Source of the DNA: Candidatus Taylorbacteria bacterium RIFCSPHIGHO2_02_FULL_44_12
GTDB lineage: Bacteria; Patescibacteriota; Minisyncoccia; Phycocordibacterales; PALSA-1337
Direction of reading: 5' to 3'
Length of the DNA stretch: 5,003 bases
Assembly (NCBI GenBank): GCA_001822575.1
Contig: MHRM01000002.1
Location: 1-5,003, forward strand
Made by a program: the position numbers and the translations under genes. Below, one piece after another: positions 1-4,344 of this stretch (its first letter is position 1; the number at the start of each line of letters is the position of its first letter). The notes below the pieces were generated by a model. The model had not been told where the DNA came from, made no database searches, and saw only the letters and a program-made list of their open reading frames with translations.

Positions 1-93
1 CCCCTCAAAAATGCTTGGATTCTGGCGGGGAAATACCATGCCGAGGCGCAACGCGCCGAGGCAACTTCTTACGATTTCTCTGAAAGTACAAAT
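1..93. other. Unassigned edge segment
   Basis: No gene can be assigned to these bases. Both strands are open. On plus, frame 1 is open from base 1 to a stop near 309 but runs through the tRNA-Ser gene antisense and has no in-frame ATG before 184, so it is probably fortuitous beyond the tRNA. On minus, an ATG at 39-37 opens a frame (M V F P R Q N P S I F E G) that leaves the window and could be the start of a gene downstream of the tRNA. A small GC-rich hairpin lies at 45-57. Nothing here is recognised by family. Confidence 0.35.
45..57. repeat. GC-rich hairpin downstream of tRNA-Ser
   Basis: GGCGC (45-49) pairs perfectly with GCGCC (53-57) around a 3-nt loop. The hairpin contains the 10-mer CGCAACGCGC (47-56), which occurs again at 4212-4221 next to the other tRNA in the window. 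There is no following U-tract on the minus strand, so it does not read as a classical terminator. It may be a 3' trailer hairpin or a dispersed genomic repeat. Confidence 0.4.
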
Positions 94-183
94 TGGCGGA
101 GACGGAGGGATTCGAACCCTCGAGAGGATTACTCCCCTAACACCTTAGCACGGTGCCGCTTTCGACCGCTCAGCCACGTCTCC
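94..183 (-). tRNA. tRNA-Ser (anticodon GCU)
   Basis: On the minus strand the acceptor arm GGAGACG (183-177) pairs perfectly with CGTCTCC (104-98). It is followed by discriminator G (97), as expected for serine, and an encoded CCA (96-94). The anticodon stem GCACC/GGTGT encloses the loop GTGCTAA, giving anticodon GCU at 149-147, which reads AGC and AGU. A long variable arm with its own stem, typical of class II serine tRNAs, follows, then the T-arm with TTCGAAT. Total length with CCA is 90 nt. It lies 49 bases downstream of the minus-strand gene ending at 233 with no clear promoter of its own, so co-transcription is likely. Confidence 0.96.
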
Positions 184-190
184 ATGAATA

Positions 191-220
191 TTTGTCAAAC
201 CAGACCCATTCTGGCACAAA
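191..220. other. Imperfect hairpin between gene and tRNA-Ser
   Basis: TTTGT (191-195) pairs with ACAAA (216-220), and CCAGA (200-204) with TCTGG (210-214), around a 5-nt loop with an asymmetric internal loop. It sits between the end of the upstream minus-strand gene and the tRNA and could be a processing signal or weak attenuator. It lacks a good U-tract, so it is not called a terminator. Confidence 0.3.
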
Positions 221-232
221 GAAGCTTACTTA

Positions 233-844
233 TCAAAAAACTCCAACCTCCCAAACTCTGCCAAACCTTGTCCATCTCTTTTTTATTTCTTCTTTTGATA
301 ATTTCTTGACCTGCGGATATTCTGGATAAACAATGGAATATTGGATTTTGGTTTCGATAGTTTCAAACACATAAAGATTGTCATCGTCATAACCATAAAC
401 AAAAAGAACATGGTCCAGCAATCCTCCGAGCCCCATGGAGATATCTATGCCTGAAGCTTTGCCGACATCAACCAGTTTTTCTATTTCAATAATAGCATCT
501 TGAAAACTCATTCTGGAAAACAAAATTGAAGCCACAAAATCTTGAAATGCTTTTATTAGCCTACCGTTTATTTTTAATTCCAATCCTTTTGATTTCAAAT
601 ATTTGGGAGTATTCAAAAATTGAACCTGGGTCCAGGCAAGCCATGAAGGAACAGATATGCCGAGATGTTTGTGATGCTCCAGATCAAAAGCCGTAATCCT
701 ACCTACCCCATATTGGTCCGGAAAATAATAAGCCAAGGCATTATAAACGAAGTCCCTACCGCAACGGTTTTTGACAAGTTTCCCATTTACAATTTCCCGT
801 TGATAAAAAGAGAACTTCGCAAGATCAATAGAAAGGGTCTTCAT
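233..844 (-). CDS. C39-like (papain-fold) cysteine peptidase-like protein
   Basis: The protein is about 203 residues with no signal peptide or membrane segment, so probably cytoplasmic. The layout recalls the C39-like papain fold: an N-terminal Cys in KNRCGRDFVYNAL (Cys28 from the ATG at 844), then about 115 residues later a His in LLDHVLFVYGYDDD (His145), followed by a strand (NLYVFET) and a terminal segment (KEEIKKRWTRFGRVWEVG) like the end of that family. The third catalytic residue, usually Asp or Asn after the post-His strand, is not obvious; Glu stands near that place. An in-frame GTG at 865 would add seven residues and has a weak GGGA upstream. I chose ATG 844 because the added residues look uninformative, but neither start has a good Shine-Dalgarno. 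It is transcribed divergently from the cupredoxin operon and followed by tRNA-Ser. The family call is by motif recognition only; substrate unknown. It could be an inactive relative. Confidence 0.6.
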   Translation of the reverse strand: MKTLSIDLAKFSFYQREIVNGKLVKNRCGRDFVYNALAYYFPDQYGVGRITAFDLEHHKHLGISVPSWLAWTQVQFLNTPKYLKSKGLELKINGRLIKAFQDFVASILFSRMSFQDAIIEIEKLVDVGKASGIDISMGLGGLLDHVLFVYGYDDDNLYVFETIETKIQYSIVYPEYPQVKKLSKEEIKKRWTRFGRVWEVGVF

Positions 845-904
845 GATAAATCTGCCAAATGACACAGTTCCCGATATTGCTCATTCTTGCACATCAGTCC
901 TCTT

Positions 905-939
905 TTTACAAAAAAATGTAGTCCTAGTATAATACAGCC
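905..939 (+). promoter_or_regulatory. Sigma-70-type promoter, leaderless start
   Basis: A -35 box TTTACA (905-910) is separated by exactly 17 bp from a perfect -10 box TATAAT (928-933). The expected transcription start, about 7 nt downstream of the -10 box, coincides with the A of the ATG at 940, and no Shine-Dalgarno is visible before that ATG. The mRNA of the cupredoxin-DoxX-recG operon therefore probably begins at or within a base or two of its start codon. Box matches are seen directly; the start site is inferred. Confidence 0.75.
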
Positions 940-1410
940 ATGAATAAAAAGACCATCGCCATAGTTGTAGTATTAATAATCATTGTTGCTGTTATTTCTA
1001 TATCCAATCGTTCATCAAAAAACGACACCATGGGCACCAATGATGACCAATCCTCTCTGCCACCCAGAAATTATACTATATCTACATCCACCGAAACCAT
1101 CTCAACTTCAACCCAGTCATCATCTATGGTAGAAAAGAAAGAAGTCCATATTTCCTACACCGATCAAGGTTTTGATCCAGCGAATATCACTATCAATGTC
1201 GGCGATAGCGTAATTTTTACAAACAACTCTTCAAGAGGTTTCTGGCCAGCATCGGATGATCATCCCACTCACACAAAATATTCAGAATTTGATCTCAAGA
1301 AAACCATAGAACCAGGAGGTAGTTATAGTTTCACTTTCACCAAAGCTGGCACTTGGGGATACCACGATCACCGCGAAGTCGGGAATGTTGGAACCGTCAT
1401 AGTCAAATAA
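940..1410 (+). CDS. Membrane-anchored cupredoxin-like protein lacking the Cys ligand
   Basis: A 156-residue protein. Residues about 5-22 form a hydrophobic signal anchor preceded by KK, then a Ser/Thr-rich linker (about 24-64) reaches a C-terminal cupredoxin-like beta domain (about 68-156) that would lie outside the membrane. The domain shows the usual pattern: FDPANITINVGDSVIFTN, then FWPASDDHPTH (His108, His111), a PGGSYSFTF strand, and GTWGYHDH (His142, His144) before the final GTVIV strand. In plastocyanin-type proteins the last loop carries Cys-His-Met; here His stands near the Cys position, there is no Met in the loop and no cysteine in the whole protein. A blue type 1 copper site is therefore unlikely; a His-rich, type 2-like copper site or another metal is possible. 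It is the first gene of the operon, preceded by a strong promoter, and the DoxX-like gene starts 1 nt after its stop. Redox or metal-handling role is inferred. Confidence 0.8.
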   Translation: MNKKTIAIVVVLIIIVAVISISNRSSKNDTMGTNDDQSSLPPRNYTISTSTETISTSTQSSSMVEKKEVHISYTDQGFDPANITINVGDSVIFTNNSSRGFWPASDDHPTHTKYSEFDLKKTIEPGGSYSFTFTKAGTWGYHDHREVGNVGTVIVK

Positions 1411-1411
1411 C

Positions 1412-1777
1412 ATGAATCGCGACAGAACACTCTACATCCTCGCCCGCCTAGCCATAGCTTTTTCTTTTGTCTATGTCGGTTGGAGCATGTTCACTAGTCC
1501 AGATCTCTGGATTGGTTACACTCCAGAATTCATAGAAAAGGCTTTTAAGGCCTGGGGCTGGACAAATGATTTGGTCATGAAGGGCGAAGCCATTATCCAT
1601 ATCGTTCTCGGTCTTTGGATCCTTTCTGGAAAAAATATATTCCTACCATCTTTGCTCGCTACCCTATTTCTGGCTTCAATCGTCTTCTTCAATCAAACTC
1701 AATTCCCCATTCTCTTCCGCGATGTTTCTCTGGCATTGGTCGCCCTCGGCTTGACTGTTTATAGTCGGGAACACTGA
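1412..1777 (+). CDS. DoxX-like four-helix membrane protein
   Basis: A 121-residue, strongly hydrophobic protein with four predicted membrane helices at about residues 7-27, 56-73, 77-93 and 101-117. The family resemblance comes from the first helix ending in FVYVGWSMF, a GEAIIHIVLGLWIL second helix and the FRDVSLALVALGL last helix, where the Phe-Arg-Asp before the final helix is typical of DoxX-type proteins. DoxX/DoxD relatives include the small subunits of thiosulfate:quinone oxidoreductase and membrane partners in oxidative-stress complexes, but most members have no assigned reaction. The start lies 1 nt after the cupredoxin stop and there is no Shine-Dalgarno, so translational coupling is likely. 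Its stop overlaps the recG start by one base. Pairing with an extracytoplasmic metal-binding protein suggests, but does not show, a joint redox role. Confidence 0.65.
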   Translation: MNRDRTLYILARLAIAFSFVYVGWSMFTSPDLWIGYTPEFIEKAFKAWGWTNDLVMKGEAIIHIVLGLWILSGKNIFLPSLLATLFLASIVFFNQTQFPILFRDVSLALVALGLTVYSREH

Positions 1778-3969
1778 TGTTGCCACATTCCCTACTTTCC
1801 GCTCACTTTCGCCTAAATCTCAGCCAAAAGATAGCCTTGAAACGGCTCGGGATAAATACTGCGGGCGATCTCTTGTGCCATTTTCCTGTCCGATACGGGG
1901 ACACAGTGGAGGTTTTTAACATTGCTAATCTCTCGGCCGGTCAGTCGGCAGTTGTCTTTGGCAAAATATCTTCTCTCAAAGCCAGCAAAGGTTTCCGATC
2001 TCGGGTAGCCATGGCCGACGGTTTCGTAAGCGACGAGACAGGTCGTATCCACTGCGTTTGGTTTAACCAACCATATCTAGCAAAGATGATCCCCAACGGT
2101 TCGCTTGTTAGGATAGAAGGCAAGGTCTCGGAGAGAAAAAATAAAAACGAGCGATACTTTTCGAACCCAAAGATAGAAGTGGTGGAGAAAATACCTATAG
2201 GGGTGGGCCATTCTTTATTTGGCAACAATGGCGACTTTCACGGCCTGTATCCATTATATTCAGAATCCCGCGGTATCACTTCAAACTGGATATATCATAA
2301 GATCGCGGAAATATTGAAAAGCGGCATATTGGAAGATTTGCCAGACCCCATACCCACAGACATTCTGGAAAAATATCATCTGCCGAGTATCAAGACCGCC
2401 ATCGTCTGGATACATGCTCCCCAAAAGAGAGAATACGCCGAAGCCGCCCGCAAACGCTTCGCCTTCCAAGAAATATTTTTTATCCAGCTTTCTCGCCAAA
2501 GGGCCAAGCTCGCCTATCGCCGCAATCATGCTTTCGTCATAGAACCAGCGAGGTCTGCCGTAGAAAAGTTCATAGACCGTTTCCCATTCCAGGCAACACA
2601 GGCACAGCTAAATGCTATAGAGAATATCCTTGCGGATTTTACCAAAGATCAAGCCATGACTCGCCTCCTAGAAGGAGATGTCGGCTCCGGCAAGACTGCC
2701 GTGGCAGCCACTACCGCTTTTGCGGTGGTTGGAGCCCGTCCACAAGGACAATCATACGGTAATCTCCAAGTGGCATATATGTGCCCGACCGAAATATTAG
2801 CCATACAACATTTTGAATCCTTTATAAATTATTTCTCGCATTTGCCGATAGCCATAGGCCTGATCACTTCTTCTGGTTGTAGGAAATTTCCAGCCAAAGC
2901 CAAAACCAGCAACAAAAATGGCTGGACAGAAATATCCAAAAAACAACTCCTCAAATGGACAGCCAATGGAGAAATACCGATCCTGATAGGCACTCATGCC
3001 CTGATCCAGAAGTCCGTAACATTCAAGCATCTAGCCTATGTCATCATAGATGAACAACATCGTTTCGGCACAATCCAGAGAGCGCGGCTAGTGGCCAAGA
3101 ACAGCGCACATGCAAAGGGCTATGATATCGCCCCGCACTTCCTCTCTATGACTGCCACTCCTATTCCTCGAACTCTGGCTTTGACCCTCTATGGCGACCT
3201 AGATCTGACCCTTTTGGACCAGTCCCCCGCTGGACGCAAAACGGTCATCACCGAGCTCGTATATCCATCCAAAAGAGCTGAAACATACGAACGGATCAGG
3301 CAGGAATTGCGAGCCGGCCGGCAAATGTTCGTAATATGTCCGAGAATAGATGAACCCGACCCAGACAAACAAGCTTCTCTCAATGCCAAGTCAGTCAAAC
3401 AAGAAGCCAAACGCCTCAAAAAAGACATTTTCCCGGAATACAATATAGCCATCATTCATAGCCGAATGAAACCGGCCGAGAAAGACGCCGTCATGCGGGA
3501 CTTCAAAGACGGCAAAACTCACATACTATGCTCAACCTCGGTTGTAGAGGTGGGCGTCAATGTCCCAAATGCCACAGTCATCATAATAGAGGGAGCCGAA
3601 AGATTTGGTTTGGCCCAACTCCACCAGCTCCGCGGCCGAGTCCTGCGAAGCAGTCATCAGGCATATTGCTATACATTTTCCGAGACAGTCAGTCGCAAAT
3701 CCGTAGAGAGACTCCGAGCTTTGCAAACAGCCAAGAACGGCTTTGAATTGGCCGAACTAGATCTCCAACAGAGGGGGGCAGGCGAGCTTTCTGGTATTCG
3801 TCAGTGGGGCATATCGGACATAGCTATGGATGCCCTGAAGAATCTCAAGATGGTGGAAGCGGCCAGAGCCGAAGCAACCAGAATAGTCAGCGAAGATTTT
3901 GAATTAACAAAATATCCCCTGCTCAAAGCAGTTGTTAAATTAAAAGAAACGGAGATCCATCATGAGTAA
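1777..3969 (+). CDS. recG: ATP-dependent DNA helicase RecG
   Basis: A 730-residue superfamily 2 helicase, slightly longer than the usual 680-700. RecG reverses stalled replication forks and branch-migrates Holliday junctions. The N-terminal part has the helix-hairpin segment with DLLCHFPVRYGD (31-42) and an OB-fold wedge domain (about 55-140) that engages the fork. Helicase motifs are in order: Walker A GDVGSGKT (300-307, Lys306), Ib region GTHALIQ (405-411), Walker B DEQH (425-428), motif III SMTATP (457-462), motif V TSVVEVGVNVPNAT (587-600), motif VI QLRGRVLR (617-624), and the RecG-specific C-terminal segment LQQRGAGELSGIRQWG (663-678). Motif VI has Leu where most RecG proteins have Gly before the last Arg; both arginines remain. 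A lysine-rich insert of roughly 15 residues lies around 366-390 before GTHALIQ. ATG 1777 overlaps the DoxX-like stop (TGATG) and has a weak GGGA 6 nt upstream. It is third in the operon and converges with ftsH/tRNA-Ile. Confidence 0.97.
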   Translation: MLPHSLLSAHFRLNLSQKIALKRLGINTAGDLLCHFPVRYGDTVEVFNIANLSAGQSAVVFGKISSLKASKGFRSRVAMADGFVSDETGRIHCVWFNQPYLAKMIPNGSLVRIEGKVSERKNKNERYFSNPKIEVVEKIPIGVGHSLFGNNGDFHGLYPLYSESRGITSNWIYHKIAEILKSGILEDLPDPIPTDILEKYHLPSIKTAIVWIHAPQKREYAEAARKRFAFQEIFFIQLSRQRAKLAYRRNHAFVIEPARSAVEKFIDRFPFQATQAQLNAIENILADFTKDQAMTRLLEGDVGSGKTAVAATTAFAVVGARPQGQSYGNLQVAYMCPTEILAIQHFESFINYFSHLPIAIGLITSSGCRKFPAKAKTSNKNGWTEISKKQLLKWTANGEIPILIGTHALIQKSVTFKHLAYVIIDEQHRFGTIQRARLVAKNSAHAKGYDIAPHFLSMTATPIPRTLALTLYGDLDLTLLDQSPAGRKTVITELVYPSKRAETYERIRQELRAGRQMFVICPRIDEPDPDKQASLNAKSVKQEAKRLKKDIFPEYNIAIIHSRMKPAEKDAVMRDFKDGKTHILCSTSVVEVGVNVPNATVIIIEGAERFGLAQLHQLRGRVLRSSHQAYCYTFSETVSRKSVERLRALQTAKNGFELAELDLQQRGAGELSGIRQWGISDIAMDALKNLKMVEAARAEATRIVSEDFELTKYPLLKAVVKLKETEIHHE

Positions 3970-3992
3970 AATTAATTGAATGATTATTGGAC

Positions 3993-4074
3993 AAAAAAGC
4001 CCGCCACTTTTTTTCATCCACCTCCTCTGTTGAACTCTATGTGGGAATGGGTGAGAGAAGAACAGTGGGCGGGC
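3993..4074 (-). terminator. Probable long-loop intrinsic terminator of ftsH/tRNA-Ile
   Basis: On the minus strand the segment at 4074-4064 (GCCCGCCCACT) pairs with AGTGGCGGGC (4008-3999), with one bulged base, and is followed at once by TTTTTT (3998-3993). A GC-rich stem with a U-tract is the pattern of a rho-independent terminator. The loop of about 55 nt is unusually long, though it can form weak internal pairs. On the plus strand the stem has no following U-tract, so it does not obviously serve recG. Confidence 0.5.
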
Positions 4075-4111
4075 AGTGCTACCCAGAGTGTAACATATTG
4101 CGGCGGATTAT

Positions 4112-4130
4112 TGTACACGCGGAGGGACTC
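4112..4130. repeat. Distal copy of 19-bp direct repeat of tRNA-Ile 3' end
   Basis: These 19 bases (TGTACACGCGGAGGGACTC) are identical to 4240-4258, which covers the acceptor 3' strand, T-stem 3' strand and adjoining T-loop base of the tRNA-Ile gene plus two bases of its trailer. The copies are in the same orientation and 128 bp apart. Flanking sequence differs on both sides, so the identity is sharply bounded. Confidence 0.85.
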
Positions 4131-4210
4131 TGTCCTTACAGGACCAGTACAGTCTTCGCATTCCTCCTCGCTTCACTCGTCGGAATATGCTCAGACTTTT
4201 CGAGTCCCTC
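4122..4210 (-). ncRNA. Candidate structured RNA element, three-helix fold
   Basis: Read on the minus strand, GAGGGACTC (4210-4202) pairs perfectly with GAGTCCCTC (4130-4122) and closes a junction with two arms. One arm has AGTCT (4197-4193) with AGACT (4155-4151), then a 2x2 internal loop of GA opposite GA, then GCAT (4190-4187) with ATGC (4161-4158), a 2-nt bulge and a TCC/GGA helix under a 17-nt loop. The other arm is GTCCT-GTA-AGGAC (4144-4132). Tandem G-A mismatches occur only on this strand and are a stabilising RNA motif, which favours transcription with ftsH/tRNA-Ile. I recognise no known RNA family; pairings are read by eye and not scored. Confidence 0.35.
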
Positions 4211-4212
4211 AC

Positions 4213-4234
4213 GCAACGCGCGTAGGCGCGTTGC
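4213..4234. repeat. 9-bp GC-rich hairpin behind tRNA-Ile
   Basis: GCAACGCGC (4213-4221) pairs perfectly with GCGCGTTGC (4226-4234) around the 4-nt loop GTAG. It begins only 8 nt downstream of the tRNA discriminator base on the minus strand, with no U-tract. It may protect the pre-tRNA trailer, guide its processing, or belong to a dispersed repeat: CGCAACGCGC (4212-4221) recurs at 47-56 behind tRNA-Ser. Confidence 0.6.
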
Positions 4235-4235
4235 T

Positions 4236-4249
4236 CGCGTGTACACGCG
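4236..4249. repeat. 14-bp perfect palindrome at the tRNA-Ile 3' end
   Basis: CGCGTGTACACGCG is its own reverse complement. On the minus strand its first half is the acceptor 3' strand of tRNA-Ile, and its second half, in the trailer, repeats the sequence of the tRNA 5' acceptor strand ACACGCG. Confidence 0.8.
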
Positions 4250-4258
4250 GAGGGACTC
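4240..4258. repeat. tRNA-side copy of the 19-bp direct repeat
   Basis: Identical to 4112-4130. This copy lies inside the tRNA-Ile gene, covering its 3' end, and so resembles the attachment-site side of a tRNA-targeting integration. No integrase gene is present in the window and the spacing is only 128 bp, so this is a resemblance, not an identification. Confidence 0.7.
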
Positions 4259-4313
4259 GAACCCCCAACCAATCGCGTATAAGGCGACTGCTCTACCATT
4301 GAGCTACGCGTGT
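4242..4313 (-). tRNA. tRNA-Ile (anticodon UAU)
   Basis: On the minus strand ACACGCG (4313-4307) pairs perfectly with CGCGTGT (4249-4243), followed by discriminator A (4242), as expected for isoleucine. The D-stem is GCTC/GAGC. The anticodon stem GTCGC/GCGAT encloses loop CTTATAC, giving anticodon UAU (4281-4279), which reads AUA, with A37 beside it. The variable loop is 5 nt, and the T-arm GGGGG/CCCTC carries the loop TTCGAGT. Length is 72 nt. CCA is not encoded (CA follows the discriminator), unlike tRNA-Ser here, so CCA-adding enzyme is needed. The gene lies 31 bases after the ftsH stop with no convincing promoter between, so it is probably processed from the ftsH transcript. Confidence 0.93.
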
Positions 4314-4344
4314 GTCATCTGATAATAAATCAAAAGTCAAACAT

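Larger units (their letters stand above)
3970..4241. other. Structured intergenic region between recG and tRNA-Ile
   Basis: No believable gene occurs in these 272 bases. The frames that are open translate the antisense of the tRNA T-arm and the hairpins and match nothing protein-like. Instead the segment holds a long inverted repeat next to recG (3999-4074), a direct repeat of the tRNA-Ile 3' end (4112-4130), a nested fold (4122-4210), a 9-bp hairpin (4213-4234) and part of a palindrome overlapping the tRNA. Most structures make better sense when read on the minus strand, as the 3' part of the ftsH/tRNA-Ile transcript. Confidence 0.6.

Noticed and set aside
193..198. TTGACA on the minus strand just before tRNA-Ser
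   Set aside because: A -10 box at normal spacing would fall inside the tRNA gene, so it cannot drive it; the bases are part of the 191-220 hairpin.
1813..3746. Several open frames antisense or out of frame within recG
   Set aside because: All lie inside a complete, motif-verified recG and show no family resemblance or translation signals.
3962..3979. ATG AGT AAA ATT AAT TGA mini-frame overlapping the recG stop
   Set aside because: Only five codons, with no sign of function; the overlap with the recG end is probably chance.
4112..4258. CRISPR array
   Set aside because: Only two copies of a 19-bp repeat, one inside a tRNA gene, with a 109-bp gap; no regular repeat-spacer pattern anywhere in the window.
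4108..4299. Minus-strand open frame of 63 codons
   Set aside because: It lies over the tRNA-Ile gene and the structured trailer, so its openness is a by-product of RNA sequence.
3976..4322. Two plus-strand open frames of about 110 codons after recG
   Set aside because: They translate the hairpins and the antisense of tRNA-Ile, giving the typical RRDSNPQ / GGTRTPN strings of tRNA T-arms, and resemble no protein.
4335..4340. TTGACT on the minus strand between ftsH and tRNA-Ile
   Set aside because: No -10 box at proper spacing before the tRNA; at 17 bp the site would lie at or within the tRNA 5' end.
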